Source of the DNA: an uncultured Lachnospiraceae bacterium
GTDB lineage: Bacteria > Bacillota > Clostridia > Lachnospirales > Lachnospiraceae
Length of the DNA stretch: 40,104 nucleotides
Reading direction: 5' to 3'
NCBI GenBank assembly: GCA_902793995.1
Contig: CADBFP010000030.1
Coordinates: forward strand, 1 to 40,104
Shown: positions 15,505 through 22,951 of the stretch, piece by piece
How the letters are laid out: every line of letters begins with the position of its first letter
Position numbering within the stretch: position 1 is the first letter of the stretch
Position numbers and translations under genes: made by a program
Notes under the pieces: model-generated
Databases searched by the model: none
Seen by the model: only the letters and a program-made list of their open reading frames with translations
Told to the model about the DNA's origin: nothing

Positions 15505-15695
15505 GGCATCAAGGTATCTACGCCGGAACTGATGCCGCCGAAGATACGGTTGATCAGGCCGGTAATCTGATCCCGGAAGATGATGACCAGGGCAACGATC
15601 ACCACCAGAATCAATACCACTTCCACCACGCCGACGCCGCTGTCATCCTGCAATAGCGCCAGACAGACATTTTGTTTTGTTTTTTCTTTCTTCAT
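15501..15695 (-). CDS. flp: Flp-family type IVb pilin, major subunit candidate
   Basis: 64 residues. A short charged leader (MKKEKTKQ) leads to a Gly20 cleavage site with Glu at mature position 5 (GVGVVEVVLILVV), then a single hydrophobic helix and a short hydrophilic tail (RIFGGISSGVDTLMP). This is the usual build of Flp pilins of Gram-positive Tad systems. The prepilin peptidase encoded downstream should process it. GGAGG lies eight to nine bases before the ATG, a strong site that suits a high-copy subunit. It follows tadC by 14 bases. Confidence 0.88.
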   Translation of the reverse strand: MKKEKTKQNVCLALLQDDSGVGVVEVVLILVVIVALVIIFRDQITGLINRIFGGISSGVDTLMP

Positions 15696-15709
15696 TTTTC
15701 ATTCCTCCA

Positions 15710-16372
15710 TTATGATATTGTGTTTTGCATACTCATTAAGGCCGGAATCATGACCATCAGCAAAGATATCCCGAACAGGAGCAGGAGGGGCAAAAGCAGC
15801 CGGGTGCCGGTCTGTTCCCCTTTCTTTTTGATGTTCTGAAGGGCCATGGCCAGACTGGCGGCAGCCTCCTGTTCCAATTGCATCAGTAACTCCTTATTTC
15901 CTTGCTGTATATAGGTTTCCAATAAGCCGCCCAGCCGCAGATACTCTGCCGTGCCGCAGCGTCTGCCGAAGTTTCCATAGGCCCGCTCTTCATATTCGCC
16001 ACCCTTGATTTCTTTCCAGGTTTTCAGCATTTCTTCATAGGCCGGGTTTTGATCCGTCCGCGTCCCCCGCTCTTTCTCATAGGCATGCACCATGCGTTCC
16101 CAGCTGCTGCGCAGGGAGAGGCCCGCAGTCATATATAGGCTCAGCATGGTAATCAGCTGGCTGTACTCCCGGGTTAGGGCTTCCCGCCGTTTCTCCTCGG
16201 CTTCCCGCTGCTTTTGCAAGGGCAGATAAAGCAGTGCTCCCAGGCAAATAAAGCAAAGAAGCAGGAGCAGGAGGCCTTCTTTGCTTTTTCCCTGCCGGAA
16301 CAGGTGGGCAAAGAGCAGCATACCCAGGCAAAGCACGCAGGAGATCCGGAGCCAATTGTCCTTACGGCGCAT
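15710..16372 (-). CDS. tadC: TadC-like inner-membrane platform protein
   Basis: 220 residues from the ATG at 16372, chosen over the in-frame ATG at 16417 because GGAG precedes it and the overlap with tadB falls to 11 bases. The T2SS/Tad F-domain has two N-terminal membrane helices, a cytosolic helical domain with QLITMLSLYMTAGLSLRSSWERM, and two C-terminal membrane helices (LLLPLLLLFGISLLMVMI). With TadB it forms the membrane base on which CpaF acts to extend pilin. Confidence 0.85.
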   Translation of the reverse strand: MRRKDNWLRISCVLCLGMLLFAHLFRQGKSKEGLLLLLLCFICLGALLYLPLQKQREAEEKRREALTREYSQLITMLSLYMTAGLSLRSSWERMVHAYEKERGTRTDQNPAYEEMLKTWKEIKGGEYEERAYGNFGRRCGTAEYLRLGGLLETYIQQGNKELLMQLEQEAAASLAMALQNIKKKGEQTGTRLLLPLLLLFGISLLMVMIPALMSMQNTIS

Positions 16373-17153
16373 AACTCTTCTCCAGTATTCTGTCTCCCCA
16401 GTAAACAGCCAGGCCATACAGAAGCAAAATTCCTGCCATAAGGAAATGTCCGGCCTCTTCGTACAGAAAGCGTGTCATATCCGGAGAGCTGATATCCAGA
16501 TATAAAAGCATACCCGCCGGCACCAGACACATGATGTAATACTCCAGCCGCTGTCCGGCCAGGAGGGTGCCGATTTCCCGTTTTAATTCATTCCGGGCAT
16601 CCATCAACCGCACGGTGGCTTTCAGCACGGGGAGATAATCGCCTCCCTGCCGTTTTGCGATACGGAAAACCTTGCTTAGCTGCTGTCCGCTTTCCGAGCC
16701 GGTCCGTTCCGCAAAAGAATCCCAAATCTGCTCCGGCTGTATGCGAAGGTTCAGTTCCCGGTTCATGCGCTGGGCCTCCAGGCCGATGATGCTGGAGGTG
16801 CCATGCATGGTAATAATTTCTTTTTCTGCTCCCCGCATGGCATTTTCCAGGGAATAACCCGCCCGCAGAAAGGCCAGCATGGAAAGCAGATAATCCCTAA
16901 GCTGAACCTCGAGTTCCTCTTTCCTTCTCAGGTAAATTTTGCGCCGCCCCACCCGCAGGGCGCCATAGGCCAGCGGAAAGCTAAGCATCAGACCGCCCCG
17001 GCTTTTGAAAAACAGATAGCCCAGGGAAAAGCCGGCCAGCAAACCGGCCAGCAGGAACGGCTTCGTAGATTTCCTTCCATTTTTCCGTTCTTTCCGGTTG
17101 ACGGCCGGTAAAGAGGAGGCCGGTGCCCGCTTTGTATTCAAATATCGCTTCAA
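16362..17153 (-). CDS. tadB: TadB-like inner-membrane platform protein, overlapping cpaF
   Basis: About 263 residues if begun at the TTG at 17153, which has AAAGGAG nine bases upstream; an ATG at 17189 is also in frame but has no ribosome site. After a basic leader (NRKERKNGRKST) come two membrane helices, then the F-domain signature QLRDYLLSMLAFLRAGYSLENAM and KVFRIAKRQGGDYLPVLKATVRLM, and a C-terminal helix pair. The first ~57 codons are read in another frame by the end of cpaF, an overlap of 173 bases. The next in-frame ATG would cut into the membrane region, so the overlap appears real. TadB partners TadC, encoded next. Confidence 0.83.
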   Translation of the reverse strand: MKRYLNTKRAPASSLPAVNRKERKNGRKSTKPFLLAGLLAGFSLGYLFFKSRGGLMLSFPLAYGALRVGRRKIYLRRKEELEVQLRDYLLSMLAFLRAGYSLENAMRGAEKEIITMHGTSSIIGLEAQRMNRELNLRIQPEQIWDSFAERTGSESGQQLSKVFRIAKRQGGDYLPVLKATVRLMDARNELKREIGTLLAGQRLEYYIMCLVPAGMLLYLDISSPDMTRFLYEEAGHFLMAGILLLYGLAVYWGDRILEKSYAP

Positions 17154-18240
17154 GACAGATTTCTCCTTTCTCCAGGCCCCGCATTTCATGGACGGATAAG
17201 ACCCGGCGTTTTCTATCTTTCAGACGGCCCAGATGCACCAGTATATCCAGGGCTGAAGCAATCTGGTTCCGCACGGCTCCTAACGGCAGCTCTCCCCCCA
17301 TCAAAGTCATAGTCTCCAGACGGGACAGCATATGGGCCGCACTGTTGGCGTGGCCTGTGGAAAGGGAGCCTCGGTGCCCCGTATTCATTGCCTGCAGCAT
17401 ATCCAGGGCTTCTTCTCCCCGCACCTCGCCTACCACAATCCGGTTGGGCCGCATGCGAAGGGCCGTGCGGATCAAATCCCGGATGGAGATTTTACCGCTG
17501 CCTTCCAGGTTTGGATTCCGGGTTTCCAGGCGGACCAGATTAGGCAGGCCCTGCAGCTGCAGCTCCAAAGAATCTTCGATGGTAATGACCCGCTCCTCGG
17601 CCGGAATATAGGCGGATAAGGCATTGAGAAAGGTTGTTTTACCGGAACCGGTTCCACCGCTGATAAAGATATTGCAGCCGCATTTGACGGCACTTTTCAG
17701 ATAATCGGCGCAGGCCTGGGACAGAGCTTCTTTTTCCAGCAGTTTTTCCATGGTCAAGGGATCCTTAAAGAATTTCCGAATGGTCACTACGGGACCGTCC
17801 GGCGCTGCAGGAGGCAACACGATGTTCACCCTTGATCCGTCTTCCAGCCGCAGATCCGCTATGGGGGTGGCGGTGTTCACAATCCGGTTCACGCTGGCAG
17901 CCATCCCCTGAATTACATCATCCAGCGGTTCCCGGCCTGTAAAATGTCTCTCCCAGGCAATCATTTCCGAACCCTTTTCCACAAAAATGCTGAAGGGGCC
18001 GTTTACCATGATTTCCGTGACTTCCTCATCCTCCAAAAGCGGCTGCAGGATATCCATCCCCCGGAAGGAGTCCAGGAGCTGTTTGCGGCAGGCTTCTTTC
18101 TCTTTCAGGCTCAGTCGCTGATCCCGCCCCCACTCCGTTAAGGCTCTGTCTATCTGACTTAAAAGCATGCGGTCCGAGTAATCCGATCCATCCAGCCGCT
18201 CCGCAATTTCCCGGCGGATCCGGCGCAGATCTTCTCTCAT
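16981..18240 (-). CDS. cpaF: CpaF/TadA-type pilus assembly ATPase
   Basis: 419 residues from the ATG at 18240, which overlaps the stop of the cpaE-like gene as ATGA; the open frame extends further upstream but only as a shadow. Secretion ATPase features: EEVTEIMVNGP (about 72-82), RIVNTATPIADLRLEDGSRVN, Walker A GGTGSGKT (about 195-202), Asp-box IEDSLELQL, Walker B with RIVVGEVRGEEALD (about 267), and the His-box NTGHRGSLSTGHAN. It powers pilin assembly at the membrane with TadB and TadC. The C terminus (GLLFTGRQPERTEKWKEI...) overlaps tadB. Confidence 0.94.
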   Translation of the reverse strand: MREDLRRIRREIAERLDGSDYSDRMLLSQIDRALTEWGRDQRLSLKEKEACRKQLLDSFRGMDILQPLLEDEEVTEIMVNGPFSIFVEKGSEMIAWERHFTGREPLDDVIQGMAASVNRIVNTATPIADLRLEDGSRVNIVLPPAAPDGPVVTIRKFFKDPLTMEKLLEKEALSQACADYLKSAVKCGCNIFISGGTGSGKTTFLNALSAYIPAEERVITIEDSLELQLQGLPNLVRLETRNPNLEGSGKISIRDLIRTALRMRPNRIVVGEVRGEEALDMLQAMNTGHRGSLSTGHANSAAHMLSRLETMTLMGGELPLGAVRNQIASALDILVHLGRLKDRKRRVLSVHEMRGLEKGEICLEAIFEYKAGTGLLFTGRQPERTEKWKEIYEAVPAGRFAGRLFPGLSVFQKPGRSDA

Positions 18241-19208
18241 AATTCCGCCTCCACCAGGGCTTTCAGACTGCGGCCCCAGGGCATAAGTCTTAATTCCCTG
18301 TAATCCACCCATTCCGCCGGACTTTCCTGAGGCAGGCGGTAGGGCCGTATTCTTTTTAGAATTTCTTCTCCCTGCTTCCGCCTTAAAGCCTCCTGCCACT
18401 CCTGGAGTTTGCATTGAGAAAGCCGGTCCTCCCGCAGGGCAACATAAATCCTGTCGCATAAGGGCAGCAAATCCTCACTTCCATAGGCTCCATCCCCCAA
18501 ATCCAACAGAATATAACGGTAGAGGCCGCATTCCTTCAGCTGGCCCAACAAAAAGATCCAGTCCCGGGGATTCATTTCTTTCAGATCCTCCTCATCCCGC
18601 ACCGGAGGCAGAAAGGCTAAGGCACCGTAATATTCCGTCAGCTCCGCCAGATGGCTTAGGGGGTCTCCCTGCACCCGGGCGTAGTACAAAAGATCCGAAA
18701 GGCAGCCTTCTCCCAGGGACAGGATCTGCTTAAGCCCCGATACCCGTTCCAGATTCACCAATAAGGCTGGGTGCTCCTCCGCTAAATGCAGCCCCATTAA
18801 GATGGCACTGACGCTTTGGCCGGCCCCATGCACCGGAGTGTAAAACCCAAACACTCGGCTATGGGGCAAAGCCGCAGGGGAAGGGGCCGTCTCCTTCCAG
18901 ACCCGCCGAATCTGCCGTATCTGCCGGTCCATGGAGCGGTAAATCGGCAAGTGATTTTCCTTACTGCCCTCACTGCGTTCTGTGAATACCAGAAACGGAA
19001 GCCCCGTGCTTTCCGCCAGCCGGACAGCAGGACCCTCCTGGACAATCAAAAGGGAAGCCCCGTATTGATCCACATAGGAGCGGAAAGCGCTTTCCTCCTG
19101 AAAGCAAACACAACGCATCGCTCCGTTGGTCTTCTTTTCCAGATATGTCCCAAAGCGGGATAAAAAAACTTCCTCCTGATGATATAAAACCAGTCTGTTA
19201 TGAGACAT
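18237..19208 (-). CDS. CpaE/TadZ-like protein with degenerate P-loop
   Basis: 323 residues. An N-terminal receiver-like domain (about 1-110) precedes an ATPase-like fold in which the MinD/CpaE P-loop is replaced by VHGAGQS, without lysine. Later strands (LLVNLERVSGLKQIL, YILLDLGDGAYGSEDLLPLCDRIYVAL) follow the MinD/ParA pattern. TadZ/CpaE proteins localise the Tad machine at the membrane or pole. ATP binding may be lost here. The ATG at 19208 has AAGGAGG five bases upstream. It is the first gene of the Tad locus, behind the promoter at 19291-19319. Confidence 0.72.
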   Translation of the reverse strand: MSHNRLVLYHQEEVFLSRFGTYLEKKTNGAMRCVCFQEESAFRSYVDQYGASLLIVQEGPAVRLAESTGLPFLVFTERSEGSKENHLPIYRSMDRQIRQIRRVWKETAPSPAALPHSRVFGFYTPVHGAGQSVSAILMGLHLAEEHPALLVNLERVSGLKQILSLGEGCLSDLLYYARVQGDPLSHLAELTEYYGALAFLPPVRDEEDLKEMNPRDWIFLLGQLKECGLYRYILLDLGDGAYGSEDLLPLCDRIYVALREDRLSQCKLQEWQEALRRKQGEEILKRIRPYRLPQESPAEWVDYRELRLMPWGRSLKALVEAEL

Positions 19209-19290
19209 GCCATCCTCCTTCAGCCTGTTAAGGGTTTTTCAATTTTACTCACATAAGTCGGGATTCGAATTTGCACTCTGATATGCTTTC

Positions 19291-19319
19291 ATTATGGGGG
19301 GCACCCCCGGGGCTGTCAA
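19291..19319 (-). promoter_or_regulatory. Tad operon promoter with GC-palindrome spacer
   Basis: On the minus strand TTGACA (19319-19314) and CATAAT (19296-19291) are 17 bases apart. The spacer consists almost wholly of G and C, with the inverted repeat GGGGGCACCCCC and an overlapping CCCCGGGG, unlike the AT-rich sequence on either side. Such a symmetric spacer could be a repressor or MerR-type operator. The leader to the cpaE-like gene would be about 75 bases. Confidence 0.72.
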
Positions 19320-19376
19320 GGGGGCAAACGTGCAACAGCTGACACTTTTTGACACATCGAAAGAACGTTTTTCACT

Positions 19377-19390
19377 TTTTGTACACAAAA
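19377..19390. promoter_or_regulatory. Inverted repeat in the glgB upstream region
   Basis: TTTTGT-AC-ACAAAA is a perfect 14-bp inverted repeat about 18 bases before the candidate glgB -35. Its right half, GTACACAAAA (19381-19390), recurs exactly at 19450-19459, directly before the glgB ATG. This may be an operator; no regulator gene is nearby. Confidence 0.4.
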
Positions 19391-19407
19391 TATACCCTCC
19401 TTTTCCC

Positions 19408-19435
19408 TTTACTTTTTCCCTGCTTTTGTTAAAAT
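19408..19435 (+). promoter_or_regulatory. Candidate glgB promoter
   Basis: TTTACT (19408-19413), a 16-base spacer and TAAAAT (19430-19435) precede glgB on the plus strand. The start would fall near 19442, giving a leader of about 18 bases that includes GAGG at 19447-19450. A perfect TTGACA at 19349-19354 has no matching -10 at the right distance. Confidence 0.5.
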
Positions 19436-19459
19436 TGAAGAGAAACGAGGTACACAAAA

Positions 19460-21340
19460 ATGATTTCAGATCTTGATATGTATTTGTTCGGGCAAGGGAC
19501 CCATTATGAGATTTACAAAAAATTGGGAGCCCATCCCTGCGAGGTGGGCGGCGTTTGGGGCTTTTCCTTTGCCGTTTGGGCTCCTCATGCGGTTTCCGTG
19601 TCCGTGGTGGGGGATTTCAACGGCTGGAATAACGCCCGTAACCCCATGATGCTGCTGGAAGGCTCCGGCATATTTGCCTGCTTCATTCCGGAGGCCCAGG
19701 CAGGGCAGCTTTACAAATATGACATTCTGACCCGGGACCATCAACATATATTAAAGGCAGATCCCTATGCGTTTTCCGCAGAGCTAAGGCCCGGCACCGC
19801 TTCCCGGCTTTATGCCTCTTCCTATGTCTTTCATGACGAAGAGTGGATGGCTGCCCGGCCTGTAACAGAGACGCAGCAGCGTCAAAAGCCTCTGGCCATT
19901 TATGAATGCCAGCTGGCTTCCTGGATGCGGCATCCCGGGGCAGACCCCAGTTTTTATTCCTACCGCAAGCTGGCGGAGCGGCTGGGGGGCTATGTGAAAT
20001 ATATGGGATATACCCATATCGAATTGATCGGCATTTCCGAATATCCTCTTGATGCTTCCTGGGGCTATCAGGTGACGGGTTATTACGCTCCCACCTCCCG
20101 CCACGGCTCACCGGATGATTTTAAGTTCTTTATCGATGAGATGCATCGTCTGGGCATCGGCGTGATTATGGACTGGGTGCCGGCCCACTTCCCCCGGGAT
20201 GCCCATGCCCTCTCCTGCTTCGACGGCGAGCCTCTTTACGAATACGGAGATCCCCGGCGGGGGGAACACGCGGAATGGGGCACCAAGATTTTTGACCTGG
20301 GCCGTCCGCAGGTATCCAATTTCCTGATTGCCAATGCCCTGTACTGGCTGAAGGAGTATCATATTGACGGGCTGCGGGTGGATGCGGTAGCTTCCATGCT
20401 GTATCTGGATTATGCCAAAAACCCCGGAGAGTGGCTCCCCAATATTTACGGCGGCAATCAGAATCTGGAATCCATCGAGTTTTTTAAGCACTTAAACAGT
20501 ATCATCCGCCAGGAATGCCCCGGAACATTCACGGTGGCGGAGGAAAGCACTGCCTGGCCCGGCATTACCGCCAGACCGGAGGAAGGCGGCCTGGGCTTTA
20601 CCTTCAAGTGGAATATGGGCTGGATGCATGACTTTTTGGAATATATGGTGAAGGATCCCATTTTCCGGCGCTATCATCATGGCACCATGACCCTTCCCAT
20701 GACTTATTCCGGCGCAGAGCATTTTATCCTGGTGCTCTCCCATGATGAAGTGGTGCATATGAAGCGCTCGATGTGGGAAAAGATGCCGGGGGACGAATGG
20801 CAGAAATATGCAGGCTTAAAGGCCGCATATAGCTTTATGATGGGTCATCCCGGCAAAAAACTCCTCTTTATGGGGCAGGATTTCGGGCAAAGACGGGAGT
20901 GGAATGAGGATCGGGAACTGGATTGGTTTATGCTGGGGGACGAGCGGAACCGGAATCTGCAGGAGTTTTATCACAGCTTATTGACCATGTACCGTTCATA
21001 TCCTGCCCTATACGCCCAGGATTACGGCAGCGAAGGCTTTGAGTGGATCAATTCCTGGGACGCGGACCGCTGCATATTCAGCTTTATCCGCTTTGAAGAA
21101 GACAGAAAACACCCGATTCTCTTTGTGGTAAACTTTACGCCTGTCCCCCGGGATGATTATGCCGTGGGGGTTCCGGCTGCCGGAAAATACGAATTGCTGC
21201 TGGATGAGTCCCGGGGGTTCTATGAAAAACCCCGCAGCCGCAAGGTTCTGACAGCGGAGGCCTCCGAATGCGACGGCAGGCCCTGGCGTTTGTCATTCCC
21301 TCTTCCCGGCTACGGGGTGGCGGTTTACCGCTTAAAATAA
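19460..21340 (+). CDS. glgB: 1,4-alpha-glucan branching enzyme
   Basis: 626 residues, the only plus-strand gene. The enzyme makes alpha-1,6 branches in glycogen by cutting and rejoining alpha-1,4 chains. An N-terminal CBM48 domain (FAVWAPHAVSVSVVGDFNGW, about 35-55) leads into a GH13 barrel with GLRVDAVASM (nucleophile Asp near 307), TVAEEST (acid/base Glu near 360) and LSHDEVVH (Asp near 427), then a C-terminal beta domain. It is the short form lacking the extra N1 domain. The ATG is nine bases after GAGG. No other glycogen gene is in the window, so this is a lone glgB; it converges with rsmI, four bases between stops. Confidence 0.96.
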   Translation: MISDLDMYLFGQGTHYEIYKKLGAHPCEVGGVWGFSFAVWAPHAVSVSVVGDFNGWNNARNPMMLLEGSGIFACFIPEAQAGQLYKYDILTRDHQHILKADPYAFSAELRPGTASRLYASSYVFHDEEWMAARPVTETQQRQKPLAIYECQLASWMRHPGADPSFYSYRKLAERLGGYVKYMGYTHIELIGISEYPLDASWGYQVTGYYAPTSRHGSPDDFKFFIDEMHRLGIGVIMDWVPAHFPRDAHALSCFDGEPLYEYGDPRRGEHAEWGTKIFDLGRPQVSNFLIANALYWLKEYHIDGLRVDAVASMLYLDYAKNPGEWLPNIYGGNQNLESIEFFKHLNSIIRQECPGTFTVAEESTAWPGITARPEEGGLGFTFKWNMGWMHDFLEYMVKDPIFRRYHHGTMTLPMTYSGAEHFILVLSHDEVVHMKRSMWEKMPGDEWQKYAGLKAAYSFMMGHPGKKLLFMGQDFGQRREWNEDRELDWFMLGDERNRNLQEFYHSLLTMYRSYPALYAQDYGSEGFEWINSWDADRCIFSFIRFEEDRKHPILFVVNFTPVPRDDYAVGVPAAGKYELLLDESRGFYEKPRSRKVLTAEASECDGRPWRLSFPLPGYGVAVYRLK

Positions 21341-21344
21341 TGCT

Positions 21345-22193
21345 TTAGGAATTCAGCAACTGTTTATAAATCTCGTTGCGGCTTAATCCGAAATCCGCGG
21401 CCATGGCTTTCATGGCCGCTTTTTTATCCAGGCCACGGCCCATATAGGCTTTTAAGTGTTCTTCCGGAGACTGGGTTCCCCAGGCATTTTTCCGTTCTGC
21501 CTCCCCGGCCTCTTTGCTTTTCCCTGCCAGCACCAGCACATATTCCCCCCGGGGCTCCCGCTCCCCGTAATAGGCGATGGCTTCTTCCAGCGTAAAGGTC
21601 AAAGCCTCCTCGTGGATTTTGGTCAATTCCCGGCAAAGGCACAGGCTTCGGTCCGCCCCCAAAGCATCCCGCAGCTCTCCCAAAGTTTTGCGCAGGCGGT
21701 GAGGCGCTTCGTACAGAATAATGGTGCGGCCCTCTTGCTTAAGGCTCTGAAGAACTTCCCGTCTTTCCTTGTTTTCCTGGGGCAAAAAACCCTCGAATAC
21801 AAAGCGGCGGGCCGGAATGCCGGAAAGAGACAGAGCGGTGATTAAGGCGCAGGGCCCCGGCAGGGAGGTGACGGGAATGCCGCATTCCCGGGCTTTTTGC
21901 ACCAAAACCTCTCCCGGATCGGAAATCACCGGGGTGCCGGCATCACTGATCAACGCTATTTTTTCCCCTTTTAACAGGCGGCTTATCAGTTCCTGGGCTC
22001 TTTCGTATTTATTGTGCTCATGATAACTGATTAAAGGGGTATCAATGCCGTAGTATTGCAAAAGTCCCCGGCTATGCCGGGTATCTTCTGCGGCAATCAG
22101 ATCTGCTTCCTCCAGCACCCGGAGAACCCGGGCGGAAATATCTTCCCGGTTTCCGATGGGCGTGGCGCAAAGATATAAGCAACCCGTACTCAT
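21345..22193 (-). CDS. rsmI: 16S rRNA 2'-O-methyltransferase RsmI
   Basis: 282 residues. RsmI methylates the ribose of C1402 in 16S rRNA using S-adenosylmethionine. Family motifs of the tetrapyrrole-methylase fold are seen: LYLCATPIGNREDIS at the start, AAEDTRHSRGLL, ISDAGTPVISDPG (about 83) and LPGPCALITALSLSG (about 108). The C-terminal helical domain ends with a helix-turn-helix-like GLSRNEIYKQLL. Its ATG overlaps the trmN6 stop (ATGA). It is the last gene of the gmk-like/holB/ricT/trmN6/rsmI run. Confidence 0.96.
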   Translation of the reverse strand: MSTGCLYLCATPIGNREDISARVLRVLEEADLIAAEDTRHSRGLLQYYGIDTPLISYHEHNKYERAQELISRLLKGEKIALISDAGTPVISDPGEVLVQKARECGIPVTSLPGPCALITALSLSGIPARRFVFEGFLPQENKERREVLQSLKQEGRTIILYEAPHRLRKTLGELRDALGADRSLCLCRELTKIHEEALTFTLEEAIAYYGEREPRGEYVLVLAGKSKEAGEAERKNAWGTQSPEEHLKAYMGRGLDKKAAMKAMAADFGLSRNEIYKQLLNS

Positions 22194-22951
22194 GTCAGCA
22201 AATCCTCCCTTTCCCTGCCGTGGCAGGCTTTGTACAACTCCGGCGATAAAAGCCCCGGAGCCTCAAAAATCACGCAAGGCGGCTCCACCTGACATCCTTC
22301 CGCCTTCCCTTTCTTGGCCTCAAGCAGGAAAAGTTCTCCCGGTCCATCTCCATGGGAATGAACCAGGCGGATGCGTCTGGCTTTCAGTCCATAAGATTCC
22401 AGGGCAGCCAAAGCCTCTCCCATGCGCCAGCAGCGGTGCACCATAAACAAGCTGCCCCCCTCTTTTAACAGGGCGGCGCCTTCCCGAAGCACATCCTCCA
22501 AACGGCAAAGAATCTCATGCCGGGCAATAGCCTTGGCTTCCCCGGGGTTCAGCAAGCCGCTGCCGCTTTTGATATAAGGTGGATTTACCACCACCTGATC
22601 AAAACAGTTCTTTCCCAAAAGGCGGGAGGCTTCTTTCAAATCCCCTTCTATGACCTCCACCATATCCTGAAGCCCGTTGAGGGCCATATTCCGCCGGGCC
22701 AAATCCGCCATTTCCCGCTGGATCTCCAAGGCCGCAAACGCGCCGCCTTTATCCCGACCGATGAGGAGCAAAGGAAGAATGCCGTTGCCGCTGCCTAAAT
22801 CCGCCACCTTGTCCCGGGGGCCGGCCTTGACAAATTCCGCCAGCAATACCGCATCAATACCAAAACAGAAGGTCTTCGCATTTTGAATAATACGAAAGCC
22901 CTTCCGTCCCAGTTCGTCTATTCTTTCATGTTCACGCAGGTCCGGGGTCAT
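22190..22951 (-). CDS. trmN6: tRNA1(Val) adenine-37 N6-methyltransferase (TrmN6/YabB-like)
   Basis: 253 residues with a class I methyltransferase fold. The SAM-binding motif VADLGSGNGILPLLL lies near residue 49 and the amino-methylase motif VVNPPY near residue 120. The N terminus (RIDELGRKGFRIIQN) matches the YabB group. The substrate is assigned by family and by the conserved position before rsmI. It overlaps ricT upstream and rsmI downstream with ATGA junctions. Confidence 0.88.
   Translation of the reverse strand: MTPDLREHERIDELGRKGFRIIQNAKTFCFGIDAVLLAEFVKAGPRDKVADLGSGNGILPLLLIGRDKGGAFAALEIQREMADLARRNMALNGLQDMVEVIEGDLKEASRLLGKNCFDQVVVNPPYIKSGSGLLNPGEAKAIARHEILCRLEDVLREGAALLKEGGSLFMVHRCWRMGEALAALESYGLKARRIRLVHSHGDGPGELFLLEAKKGKAEGCQVEPPCVIFEAPGLLSPELYKACHGREREDLLT

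Noticed and set aside
19349-19354. TTGACA upstream of glgB as its -35
   Set aside because: No acceptable -10 lies 16-18 bases downstream; the TTTACT/TAAAAT pair fits better.
21320-21345. GCGGT-TT-ACCGC hairpin at the end of glgB as a terminator
   Set aside because: The loop is too small and the stem short, and the following sequence is only mildly T-rich, so it was not called.
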